From contig RXOD01006522.1 in NCBI GenBank assembly GCA_005223375.1, forward strand, positions 1-10,086: a stretch of 10,086 bases of DNA, in the 5' to 3' direction. Positions within the stretch are counted from its first letter, which is position 1. Every line of letters starts with the position of its first letter. Of this stretch, positions 1 to 7,903 are shown piece after piece. A program made the position numbers and the translations under genes. The notes beneath the pieces are model-generated. The model saw only the letters and a list, made by a program, of their open reading frames with translations. It did no database searches and was not told the origin of the DNA. This DNA comes from Amoebophrya sp. AT5.2. Lineage: Eukaryota; Sar; Dinophyceae; Syndiniales; Amoebophryaceae.

Positions 1-581
1 AGACACCCCTGGGAAATTTGTCCAGCTTTTTGGAATGGGTTCCAAATGGTTGAAAAAGCTGAGTCGGGAGCTGAGTACGTGACTCAGATTGCCGACCCAA
101 AGACTCCGAAGATTTCTGGGCCTACTTTTCGGGACACGGACAAATTTCCTCTGCATATGGGTGACGCGATCCTTTTCGTCGACCTGGAAGACGTTGCGGA
201 TGGTACTACTCCCTCGGAAAGTTGTTTACGACTGTTCTTCTACAATGAATAGTGAGTGCCAAGAAATTTTTTAATTTCTGAACAAATTATTCTATCAATC
301 TGCCTATGTATCGTCCTCTTGGTCTTGGTGCTGCAGATAACGAGTGGCGGTTTGCGATCGACCGGGAGGAGGTGGTTTCGCAGGACGTGTTCTACCTGCA
401 CCGGGAATTCGACCTGAACACCATTCCGGGACGCACCGTGCTGAAAGTCGCTTTCAAGTTCGTCGCGTTGAGGGCAGGGGTCGCTACGTTCCGGAGCTGC
501 TACGGTCGGGCGTCGGGAGGGTCCGGCGGACAGCAGTCCTGGCGGCAAGCAGTGCGCATTCTCGTGCAGCAAGCAGACTGA
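1..581 (+). CDS. Chagasin-like (I42) domain protein, 5' partial, two exons
   Basis: The frame is open from base 1, before any ATG, so the gene probably starts outside the window; the ATG at 46 is only an internal candidate. I model exons 1-202 and 337-581, with a 134-nt GT-AG intron between, giving 148 codons before TGA at 579-581. Joining them makes one continuous domain: a GDAILFVDLEDV strand, a short loop into NEWRFAID, a DVFYLHREFD stretch, a PGRTVLKVAFKFVALRAGVATFRS core, a short loop and SWRQAVRILVQ at the end. This order (GD strand, loop ending in W, F-x-F-x-A-x-x-x-G-x-A-x-x core, final V strand) and the roughly 100-residue size resemble chagasin-type cysteine-protease inhibitors. The hallmark NPTTG and RPW loop motifs are not recognisable, so inhibition is unproven. 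The fold call is from memory of the family. An unrelated beta-sandwich is the main alternative. Confidence 0.6.
203..336 (+). other. Intron of the chagasin-like gene (134 nt, GT-AG)
   Basis: The donor is gatg|GTACTA and the acceptor gtgctgcAG|ATAAC. Removing 203-336 restores one reading frame (codon GAT made across the junction). The intron is AT-rich and has stop codons, including TAG at 250-252. The donor hexamer GTACTA is identical to that of the first intron of the K/M-rich gene at 8075. The more consensus-looking GTGAGT at 252 lies after the stop and gives the wrong phase with the acceptor at 336. Confidence 0.65.
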
Positions 582-1456
582 TAGATGACCTAGGTTCATC
601 TGAGAGCGGCGGAGCCTGCATTCTTAGTCTATACGAATCTGGAACTCGTCAAGGTCAACCACAATCCATCGAATGGATATTTTAGATCTTGGTCTGCTAG
701 AGGGGCAGCTGCTGGAGGTTTCAGTTTCACTCATTGCTGTTACTGTATGCAGTGGAAGTGAAGATGTTCATGTTGCCATGAACTAGAAAAGTATGACGTC
801 TCCATCTCCGCGACATTCTAAATGAGGCATCACCAGCACAGGCACTCAGCTCTAACAGCACGGAGGAGAGCAGATGCGCCCCTGCGTTTGTGGAACGGTC
901 AGGCACTGCATGGAAATTCTTTCGTTTTTCCATCTCGTGATCGTAGTCATTTCGTGCCGTCCTTGATTCTCCGTCGTTCTTGGTGCTTCCGCCAGCTGGT
1001 CTCTCAGTTTCGGATTCGTGAGCATGACGCTGCGCATGCACGTGCTGTTGCTTCTTTGCCTAGCGTGATTCTTCAAATTTCAGATCTGGTGATCTGCTCC
1101 GAGAATGATGAGTCGTAGCGCAGGCGTGGTCTCTCTGTTTTCGATGACTGTGTACTGTCCCGGCCTGGAAATATCAACATCGGACTCGTCGGATGACTCA
1201 GCGTAGTCGAACAACCCCTGCAGCCCGATATTTTCGCCGTGATGGCAGAGATTCCGCACCGATATTGTATCTTCTACTTTGCAGAGGCTACCTCCACGCG
1301 TCCATTTTTCTATCTGCACGTAGCTTTACTTGGTCATGGTCTACGCACACGGTAGTTCTTTTGCAGCTTCTAATCCCCGCATGACTTGACTGAGGTGAAT
1401 TCATTTTCTACTGGTCGGCGCTTTGGGTCGCCATCATACTTCCCGTAAAACTAAAC
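582..1456. other. Intergenic region, chagasin-like gene to exchanger gene
   Basis: There are 875 nt without a convincing gene. A small near-palindrome (agatga...tcatct, 583-601) sits directly after the stop codon, and 6-bp hairpins occur at 664-678 and 1081-1096. ORFs of about 80 to 105 codons exist on both strands, but the long minus ones begin with GTG and have no family resemblance. The last 15 nt before the exchanger start are A-rich (gtaaaactaaac). I see no clear TATA box or spliced-leader acceptor signature. Confidence 0.6.
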
Positions 1457-4400
1457 ATGAAGAGCGGCACCGTAGGCATACTCGCCTCCGCGCTAGCGCT
1501 GGCCTTGTTCCTGCAGGTGGGTGGAACGACTACAGTTACAGATACAGCAGCACCGCTGGTTTCCAGCAAGCCGAGTGGCCAGGAAATGTCGGAATGGCCG
1601 CCGTCTGTGGCTTCCTCGACGCTCCTCGACGTCGCGCAGAGACCCCTGGAACCCCCCCGTGAGGTCGAAAACGTCACGAATACCGCTGCCCCTGCCGGGA
1701 TCCAGCGGACCACGATCCACGGCCACGAGACCCAGCAGATCCATCGGACTCAGCCGCGCAAAAATGGCTCCCAGCACGCGCCGGGCCGCTACTTCTGGTG
1801 GTTGTTCGTGCTCTACATTTTCTACGCGCAGGTATCCGTGACCGACGAGTGGCTAGTTCCTGCCATCGAGGTGGTCGTCGAGGAGTTCGACATCCCCGGC
1901 GACGTGGCTGGCGCCACGTTGCTGGCGCTCGGTTGCAACGGGCCCGAGCTGATCACCAACGTGATCTCGCTGTTTTTGATTCCAAGTGACGTGGGGGTGA
2001 CCCAGGTGGTGGGCACCCAAGTGTTCAATCTGCTGATGATCGTCGCGGCCGCCATCTATGCCTGCCCGGACCTGCCGCTGGAACTCTCCGCGGTTGCTTT
2101 TCTGCGGGACTGTTTTTTCTACGCGCTGTCCATTTTTTTGCTCGGGGGCCTGTTTTTCGTGGGCAGCGTGGGCAAGTGGGAGAGCCTCGGACTTTTCGTG
2201 TGCGCGGTCGCGTACGCGGCGTGCGTGGGACTGACAGCGCGGTTCTTTCCGGAGGAGGACGTGGGCGGCACGGACGCTGAACTGATCGAGTTCGACGCCG
2301 AAGTCCTTCAAGAGGAGGGCCAGGAGGTCCTCGTCGGGGCCGGAGGTTCGTACGCGGGGGCGGGCAAAAGTGCCGCACCAAGCTTGAAGATGTGGAGCGA
2401 GCACCAGAACGTTGTTCCGCTGCCGCCTGTGCTCGTGCCGCCTGGACCAGAAGCGAAAGTGCAGGGAGCAACCGACCCGACGCCGCTCGTGGCGGACGAT
2501 TTCGACAGACCCCCGATCGTGGAGCACTTCACGATCGTGAAGAAGAAAAAAAACCGGCTGTCACTGCGCGGCTCCGCCCCTGCGTCGCCGGAATTTAGCG
2601 GCCCAGCTGCCGCACTAGTCCCGGATGTTGCGCGGCCTGAACAATCAGATCTCCTTGAAGGGCAACGGACTCTGGAAGCGTCGCCGCCGCTTACCTTCGG
2701 GCGGAACGAGGGGACGAGAAATGGGGAGCATCGAGACGGAATTTCTGCTTTTCCTGCAGATTCGCGTCCGGGCGTCGCAGCTCTCTTTGAGATGACGGGA
2801 ATCGACGACGCCATTGCGTCTACGCCGTCGCCAGAAGTTCTCGCGGCTCCCGCAGGAACATCCGAGAACCCCGCCACACCGCCGGCGACAGAGAAGAAAA
2901 ATCTTCCAGCGAATTGGGGTACTGTAAACACGCCGCACCGGTGGCTGAACGTGCGCACGGGCGTGTTTGTGAACCCAAGGTACTCGCAGATGAGCTCACT
3001 ACCCTCAACCGCCAGCTACCTCGGTTCCACGTCGTCGGCGGCAAGCTATCTTGATGGCGGGTCGCCGAAGATAAACGTCGGGACAGGTGCTGGGCGGGCC
3101 GGAGCGGGTCCGGCGCGCGGGGTCGACAATGACCGCCACAGTCACAGCGGTGCTGTGAAGGCCGAGCAGGAGGGACACAGTGCCGGTGGGAATGTCGTGA
3201 ATGGAGCAGGTCCGACGACCATGGACAACTACGCAGGCGGAATGAGTTTGAACGAATTGGAGGAGGTGATTCCGGTGCGAATCAAGGTGCTGCGGCGAAA
3301 CCGCATGGTTGACAGCCACGACAGCCGCTTCCGCGACCACTTTCTCGTGCGACGAGGCGGCAAACTCTTCGTGACTGGCTTGCAACTCAAGTTAAGGTCA
3401 GACGGTAATGGTAAGGATAAAGACCCGCTTCGCCGTGCCTCGTCGGCAACGTCTCGGAGAAGAACTCGTGCGGATCAAGTAGCCGTCGCAGCGCCACGAA
3501 CTCAATCACAAAAGCTTACGGATTACAACAGCTCTACTGCCGTCGGCCGGGGCGGCGAAAGGAACAGCCCGAGAAGCTCGCTCATGAAGAGCCCGAGAGC
3601 TGCAGGGACAGGATCCCCCCATCATGTAGTAGGTGGCAGCGAGCTGGCTTCCTCTGATCATGTTTTTTTGCGCACGGCGTCCACCGACAGAACTGTTACC
3701 TTTGCCGGCCCGCCGCCCCCGGTATCTTCTTCTGGGGCGTGGCGCGAGGACGTGCAGCCGGTTCAGGGTGGGATGTTATTCAACGCGCTCCGTGCGCAAC
3801 TTCCGAACCAAAAAGTAGGGGCGAACAAGAAAATGGACCTGGAAGAGCCCCTGCTGCTGCGCCCGCGGCGGGGACCTCAAGATCAAATCTCTGTTGCGCC
3901 CCAGTCGAACATCAACAAGCACAGGCCTCCGCCACCGCCTCATCCGCGAAAGTGCACGGACGCGTTCGCGCGGCAGCAGAAGTTCGTGTTTTCCTCCGCG
4001 GATATCGTGTATATCCGGGAGTGCATGCGCGACCCCACCCGCCAACGCGTGCAGGTGCAGGTTCGCGGTTCCTACGGCGAAAAAGTAGACATCGCGCTGG
4101 AGTTCAAGAATAGTGGCGACAAAGAGCGGCTGATGCAAGACCTTCTTCGTCTTGTCGTGAAGACGAACGCAGCGAACGCTTGGGACGTTGAAAATGATGC
4201 TGGCGGGAGGAGGGGACGTCGAGGAGGGGACGTGGAAGACCCGCGTCGGAGTCCGTCAACGCCCGCCGGGGGGCGAGGCGGAATCGATCACTTCCGCGGT
4301 GGAAACGATTTCGCGCGAAAGATACCGCCCGCGCGGCTCTCCGCACAGTCGGACCACAGTCAGGCCTCCATGGCCGCGGGGCCAAAATATCCCACCGCTG

Positions 4401-5317
4401 GCGCTACTACAACCACGACGAACGACCGCGATCATCACGCTCACGTACTGGATTCGCCGGGCGACGCTCTGTCGACGCCCACCCTGTATCCTTCGCAGTC
4501 GCACCAGCCGCGGTTTAGCGTTCGAAGCGACTACCACATGCTGCACCAGTACCGCACGGGGACGAGAAGTCCTCGGAGTGGGGGGCTCTACCGTCCGCAC
4601 ACCGCCCTCCGCTCTTCCGTGCTCTCCTCTACTCCATTCTCGTCCGTGAATGACGCGTTGGCAGACCTCACCGAGGACCTCCAGGACAAGTCGCTGTCGA
4701 AGTTTCGGAAGCTGCTCTTGGTGATCGCGGCACCCATCAAGGTGTTGTTCGAGTGCACAATGTCGTGGTGCGACCCGAAGGAGATCGACAAACAGCAGTA
4801 CTGGTGGTGCTGCTTCCTGCTCTCCATGGCCTGGCTCGGCGTGTTCTCGAACGTGATGGTGGCGTCGGTGGAGGAACTCAGCGCGGAGTTCGGCCTGCCC
4901 GTGGGCTTTCTGGGGGCGACCCTGTGCGCCGCCGGGACGAGCCTGCCGAACGTGTGGGCGTCGTTCCTCGCGTCGAAGGACGGCAAGTCGAACATGGCGA
5001 TTGCGAACGCTTTGGGGAGCAACATCCAAAACGTCTTCCTGGCGCTGGCGTTGCCGTGGCTCCTGAAGTGCTGGAGTCCACCAGGGGGCGCAGGAGACCA
5101 TGGGAACGCAGGAGACGTGCCGGTGCGCATCATGCTCGTTGCGCCGGGGCTGGGCACCGGGACGGCGTGGATGGCGGGCACGCTCGGGCTGCTGGTGGGG
5201 CTCGCGTACCGACGGAACTGGGAACTGGACCTCCACGTGGCGCACCTATTTGTGGGGTTGTACTTCGTGTTCGTCGTGCAGCTGTGGTGGGTCACGGTGC
5301 CGACAGGAGGAAGATAG
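1457..5317 (+). CDS. NCKX/SLC24-type cation/Ca2+ exchanger, giant loop
   Basis: An intronless 1286-codon frame, starting at an ATG in A-rich context. Residues 1-22 form a signal peptide. A short variable region precedes the first membrane half (segments near 112-127, 148-175, 181-202, 215-236, 241-263) with alpha-1: GATLLALGCNGPEL and VVGTQVFN. Residues about 264-1085 form a low-complexity, Pro/Ser/Arg-rich loop, far longer than in usual NCKX. The second half carries the family's PIKVLFECTMSWCDPKEIDK-like entry, segment 1115-1137, alpha-2 (GATLCAAGTSLPN, GSNIQNVFLALALPW) and a last segment ending GLYFVFVV. The family moves Na+ against Ca2+, often with K+, across plasma or organelle membranes. 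Compared with archaeal NCX_Mj as I recall it, E54 and N81 are kept (E164, N191), but E213 and D240 are both Asn (N1165, N1192), and S51 is Asn (N161). Ion choice is therefore uncertain. Family assignment is firm; substrate is not. Confidence 0.93.
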   Translation: MKSGTVGILASALALALFLQVGGTTTVTDTAAPLVSSKPSGQEMSEWPPSVASSTLLDVAQRPLEPPREVENVTNTAAPAGIQRTTIHGHETQQIHRTQPRKNGSQHAPGRYFWWLFVLYIFYAQVSVTDEWLVPAIEVVVEEFDIPGDVAGATLLALGCNGPELITNVISLFLIPSDVGVTQVVGTQVFNLLMIVAAAIYACPDLPLELSAVAFLRDCFFYALSIFLLGGLFFVGSVGKWESLGLFVCAVAYAACVGLTARFFPEEDVGGTDAELIEFDAEVLQEEGQEVLVGAGGSYAGAGKSAAPSLKMWSEHQNVVPLPPVLVPPGPEAKVQGATDPTPLVADDFDRPPIVEHFTIVKKKKNRLSLRGSAPASPEFSGPAAALVPDVARPEQSDLLEGQRTLEASPPLTFGRNEGTRNGEHRDGISAFPADSRPGVAALFEMTGIDDAIASTPSPEVLAAPAGTSENPATPPATEKKNLPANWGTVNTPHRWLNVRTGVFVNPRYSQMSSLPSTASYLGSTSSAASYLDGGSPKINVGTGAGRAGAGPARGVDNDRHSHSGAVKAEQEGHSAGGNVVNGAGPTTMDNYAGGMSLNELEEVIPVRIKVLRRNRMVDSHDSRFRDHFLVRRGGKLFVTGLQLKLRSDGNGKDKDPLRRASSATSRRRTRADQVAVAAPRTQSQKLTDYNSSTAVGRGGERNSPRSSLMKSPRAAGTGSPHHVVGGSELASSDHVFLRTASTDRTVTFAGPPPPVSSSGAWREDVQPVQGGMLFNALRAQLPNQKVGANKKMDLEEPLLLRPRRGPQDQISVAPQSNINKHRPPPPPHPRKCTDAFARQQKFVFSSADIVYIRECMRDPTRQRVQVQVRGSYGEKVDIALEFKNSGDKERLMQDLLRLVVKTNAANAWDVENDAGGRRGRRGGDVEDPRRSPSTPAGGRGGIDHFRGGNDFARKIPPARLSAQSDHSQASMAAGPKYPTAGATTTTTNDRDHHAHVLDSPGDALSTPTLYPSQSHQPRFSVRSDYHMLHQYRTGTRSPRSGGLYRPHTALRSSVLSSTPFSSVNDALADLTEDLQDKSLSKFRKLLLVIAAPIKVLFECTMSWCDPKEIDKQQYWWCCFLLSMAWLGVFSNVMVASVEELSAEFGLPVGFLGATLCAAGTSLPNVWASFLASKDGKSNMAIANALGSNIQNVFLALALPWLLKCWSPPGGAGDHGNAGDVPVRIMLVAPGLGTGTAWMAGTLGLLVGLAYRRNWELDLHVAHLFVGLYFVFVVQLWWVTVPTGGR
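3265..4170 (+). other. Possible split PH-like domain inside the exchanger loop
   Basis: Two parts of the loop look folded in otherwise low-complexity sequence. Residues about 603-647 contain PVRIKVLRRNR and FRDHFLVRRGGKLFVTGLQL, which read as beta strands. Residues about 842-905 contain KFVFSSADIVYIREC, QRVQVQVRGSYGEKVDIALE and a closing amphipathic helix (GDKERLMQDLLRLVV). Strands followed by one C-terminal helix is the layout of pleckstrin-homology domains. Here about 195 disordered residues separate the halves. This is a fold guess without a sequence motif; it might instead be two unrelated loop elements or a divergent Ca2+-binding domain. Confidence 0.25.
4207..4233 (+). repeat. Short tandem repeat in the exchanger loop
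   Basis: Two copies of gaggaggggacgt lie 14 nt apart (4207-4219 and 4221-4233). Because 14 is not a multiple of 3, the copies are read in different frames within the Gly/Arg-rich loop. This fits slippage in disordered coding sequence. Confidence 0.6.
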
Positions 5318-5612
5318 GTACCCGAAAGGAGTCATAAATATCAGCTACGGTCTTGCCGTTCCGTTGAATTCCATCCCTGTATCTTCTCTCCGTTCACCGT
5401 TACTGTTACGCCACGGCTTGGAACTCGTACATCACGCAACACGTGTTGCCGTTCTCTTTTTGTGTATCTGATCCACCCGGCTGGGTGCGTCGGCTTTCCC
5501 AGAGCTGGACTTCGGTCCCGCCGCGGGTTAAGTCGGCGTGCTTGTTTGCGACCCTGGCAGGGACGACGGGTACCTATCTTCCTCCTGTCGGCACCGTGAC
5601 CCACCACAGCTG
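5279..5612. repeat. 46-bp perfect inverted repeat around a 242-bp spacer
   Basis: Bases 5279-5324 (last codons and stop of the exchanger plus 7 nt) recur as an exact reverse complement at 5567-5612. The block starts CAGCTGTGGTGGG and ends CCCACCACAGCTG, and is flanked on both sides by TTCGTCGTG (5270-5278 and 5613-5621), like a 9-bp target duplication. It therefore has the outline of a small foldback or MITE-like element of 334 bp. However, its left arm is coding sequence of the exchanger, and a third copy of the first 23 bp follows at 5622-5644, so local template switching is an equally good reading. The interior 5325-5566 has no recognisable gene. Confidence 0.85.
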
Positions 5613-6062
5613 TTCGTCGTGCAGCTGTGGTGGGTCACGGTGCCAACAGAAGATGGTGGTTAGTCTTAGTTAATACGGACTTGCGTGGACGTGGTGGAAC
5701 ATGTACATGTGGGCCTCCAAGAACTCGGGAGCGTGCTCGTTGTGGCTCCTTGCGTCATAATTTTCGGCCTCATAAACATAAATTTTTTTTCATCTTCTCA
5801 TCGCCTTCCAAATGCTTTCGCAGCGCACGCGAACGCGGTGACCTGTGTTCATCTGCTGTTTTGGATCCCAAAAATGTTATGGTGATGTTCGGCCCGCCTT
5901 GCCATTCCAGAGCGTCTGGACCCGCGCCTGCCACATGCTCGTTACGCATTTAGTTCACGTGGCTACTGATTTTTCGACCAGAGGGAGGCTGCGGGTCGTT
6001 GAGAGACGAGGAGAATCTACCCAGCGCAACAGAGGTACTTGCTGTCTTGAAAAGACGTGGTC
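5318..6062. other. Intergenic region, exchanger to sushi gene
   Basis: Apart from the duplicated blocks described separately (to 5644), I see no supported gene in these 745 nt. Bases 5650-6062 hold only short ORFs; a 66-codon plus ORF at 5685-5885 is hydrophobic but has no recognisable family. A run of eight T lies in the AT-rich part near 5780. The final stretch before 6063 is presumably 5' leader of the sushi gene. Confidence 0.55.
5590..5644 (+). repeat. Perfect 23-bp hairpin with 9-nt loop
   Basis: The left arm 5590-5612 and right arm 5622-5644 are exact complements, separated by ttcgtcgtg. It arises where the inverted copy and second direct copy of the exchanger end abut. In RNA it would be a very stable stem about 270 nt past the stop codon, so it could affect 3' end formation. 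That role is inference. Confidence 0.85.
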
Positions 6063-7042
6063 ATGAAGGGTCCTCCCCGGCCCGGTCGTTCTTTGCGCCC
6101 GACAGCGCCTGCCGCTTTCGCCGTTTTCTTCGCTGCTTCGCATCAACACCAACAAATTTCGTCCACCGCCTCCGCGCTGCAGCTCCGAGAAATTCCCGAC
6201 GCCGCAGCGCCCGACGAGCCCGAGATGGTTTGCGTGGGCCTTCCGCAGGTGTATCCTAAGAACACTGAGCTTCCTCTCGACGAGACCCGCGCCGAGGAGT
6301 TTGCCGCTGGCGCGGTGCTAAAGCTCCGCTGTCAGCAGGATTTTGTGACCGGGGACGGCGGCGACCCCCCGACCATGGTCTGCCAAGAGGACGGCTACTT
6401 TAAGGCCGACTACGGCGGCGACGAGTTTGGGTGCGTGCCGAAACCCACCTGCCCGGCACCCAAAAAAGAGAACCACAACGCCGAGTACTTGAGTATCCGG
6501 CACGCGGCGAAGGGAGCCCAGTACAAGTGCCAAGACGGGTACTCGCTCGACGGACGGGACGGGGGCAGCTACGGCGCGGGGGGCAACATGAACTTCTGGG
6601 TGAGCTGCGACACGGTAAACGAAGTGTGGAACGACTGGGCGGGCAAGTGCAAGGAGGTGCAGATCAACGAAGCGGAGGCCTTCAAGAGCGTCTTCCAAAT
6701 CCTCTTCACAGTGGATTGCAAAAACGGAGTGCTCAGGCCGTCCTTGGTACATCTTCAAAGACTTGCTTCTGCGATCTTCATCTTCTCGTCATCACGATGA
6801 TGATTCTCACTGATGAAAGAACAACTCCTATACTTCAGTTCAAGGCGAAGTCTGGGCAGGACTACGCGAGGAAGATGTGCGGCGGCGCGACCGGGGACGC
6901 GAAGGCGACGTGCGACGGCATGGTGAGCAAGCTGGAGGGAGATCTGAAGGGAGACTGGGAGGGGCGGGAAAAGACGGCGGAGGCGTTCTGTGACAAGATG
7001 TGGACAGCCGTGGTGGGCGGGGACGCGCCAGAAGACCTGTGA
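6063..7042 (+). CDS. Secreted two-sushi (CCP) domain protein, two exons
   Basis: Exons 6063-6746 and 6839-7042 join to 295 codons. I start at the ATG at 6063; the frame extends a little upstream but only to a GTG at 6057. The N-terminus has arginines, then a modest hydrophobic stretch (TAPAAFAVFFAA, about 14-25), fitting a signal peptide. Two sushi modules follow, each with four cysteines: C57, C90, C107, C124 and C130, C156, C182, C196. The second is clear: CPAP opening, AKGAQYKCQDGYSLDG middle, WNDWAGKC end. Beyond them is a helical region with four more cysteines (C209, C242, C253, C279), which I do not recognise; a saposin-like or family-specific fold is possible. Sushi modules usually mediate extracellular protein binding, so a cell-surface or secreted adhesion role is likely. 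There is no C-terminal anchor, so it is probably soluble or held by partners. Confidence 0.8.
6747..6838 (+). other. Intron of the sushi gene (92 nt, GT-AG)
   Basis: The donor is cttg|GTACAT and the acceptor atacttcAG|TTCAAG, phase 0. A second donor at 6711 (aca|GTGGAT) would also stay in frame, giving a 128-nt intron. I prefer 6747 because GTAC matches other donors here, bases 6711-6746 are GC-rich and coding-like, and keeping them leaves an even set of four cysteines in the C-terminal domain. Confidence 0.7.
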
Positions 7043-7903
7043 GGCTATTGTTCCTGCTGATCATGTTCTCCGATGGGTGCGCTCGGCGAGAATTTTAAGT
7101 GTTTCTTCAGTGTTTTTGTTCTGCTCAAAAGTATAGAAGAGCCGCGATAAGCTTGAAAATATCTCTTCCCATGCTGGTGAACATGAGACGACAGCCAAAC
7201 TTTTTTAGGAAGATCTACTTTTTTCCAGCTCCAGAAGATGTGAACAAGCAACAAGATGTTGTCCCAGCCTTCGGTCAAATGTAAGCGTCGTCGCTGCAGC
7301 GTGCAAGTGCACCTGCACATCATGCACTTGCACGTCTGAATTTAGCTGCTTTCTGCATCAATCATGTTCATGCGTTAATGCCTCCATGCAATTGAAATCT
7401 GTGTGATGAAAAAATTTCCAAAATCGCCTTCGATCTTGGTTGTAGGTCCAGAATCTCCGCTCCCTGTCCATGCATAGTAAAAGTTTTAGTGGACGAGCAG
7501 ACACAGAGACATCAACACAGAGAGCAGACGAATGTCCTCTGAGCTGAGAGAAACAAGGGACCACGGGGAGCGCGAGGGAACTGGTGTACAAGCTCTCTGG
7601 AAGGAGCTTGTTGCGGTTCCAGTGTCCGCTCATGATCCGCTGGGAGCTGTTTGTCTCTGTCCCGACCTTCGTCCGTTTTGTTTAACAATCGAATGAAATT
7701 ATAGCCTTGGTCTCCCTGTCCGTTTTCGTTGATAATTACTTCTCCACTTGATCAAGACTAGACAGCAACCATATGCATCGCCAAAAAAATTGCAGTTCAT
7801 CGCGACGACACGAGTTGTCCATTTATTGTAGACGGACTGCATAGTTGTAAAGCAGCTTCGACCACAACGTACAGTTGCCACAACACCACACACACCGAGA
7901 AAA
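7043..7903. other. Intergenic region, sushi gene to K/M-rich gene
   Basis: These 861 nt have no supported gene. They hold the hairpin at 7300-7334 and a weaker 8-bp stem (acaagctc/gagcttgt, 7588-7611). A 91-codon minus ORF (7358-7633) starts with ATG but has neither a family resemblance nor the base composition of the confident genes. The last 50 nt are CA-rich (cacaacaccacacacaccg) and lead into gagaaaaATG, probably the 5' leader. Confidence 0.55.
7300..7334. repeat. 12-bp perfect hairpin in the spacer
   Basis: cgtgcaagtgca (7300-7311) and tgcacttgcacg (7323-7334) are exact complements around an 11-nt loop that itself contains tgcac. It lies 258 nt after the sushi gene stop. It could be a 3' UTR RNA structure or a dyad binding site; position alone does not decide. 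Confidence 0.75.

Larger units (their letters stand above)
5268..5644 (+). repeat. 34-bp direct repeat of the exchanger 3' coding end
   Basis: Bases 5268-5301 are repeated exactly at 5611-5644. The first copy encodes FVVQLWWVTV of the final membrane segment. In the second copy the same words continue into a different tail, reading VPTEDGG and stop rather than VPTGGR and stop. The second copy probably preserves an older or duplicated gene end. Confidence 0.85.

Noticed and set aside
252..336. GTGAGT at 252 as the first gene's donor
   Set aside because: It follows an in-frame TAG (250-252) and gives the wrong phase with the acceptor at 336.
1080..1319. 79-codon minus ORF with an acidic DESD stretch
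   Set aside because: Somewhat protein-like (DYAESSDESDVDISRPGQY), but it starts at GTG and I found no phase-compatible ATG exon between it and the exchanger start.
1853..2527. 224-codon minus ORF under the exchanger
   Set aside because: Same reason: antisense of the first membrane half and loop, with no family resemblance.
4256..5245. 329-codon minus ORF under the exchanger
   Set aside because: It is antisense shadow of GC-rich coding sequence, rich in Arg/His/Pro, with no domain; the plus frame has clear exchanger motifs.
5318..5649. Intron from GTACCC at 5318 to the AG at 5649 joining the two exchanger ends
   Set aside because: The donor would lie just after the in-frame TAG at 5315-5317, so splicing cannot extend the protein; no GT-AG pair within the direct repeats gives a clean excision.
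6057..6062. Earlier start for the sushi gene at 6057
   Set aside because: The codon is GTG, not ATG. In a eukaryotic gene the ATG at 6063 is the better start.
6711..6838. Alternative 128-nt intron in the sushi gene
   Set aside because: It is in frame, but the donor GTGGAT is weaker and it would remove a cysteine, leaving an odd number in the C-terminal domain.
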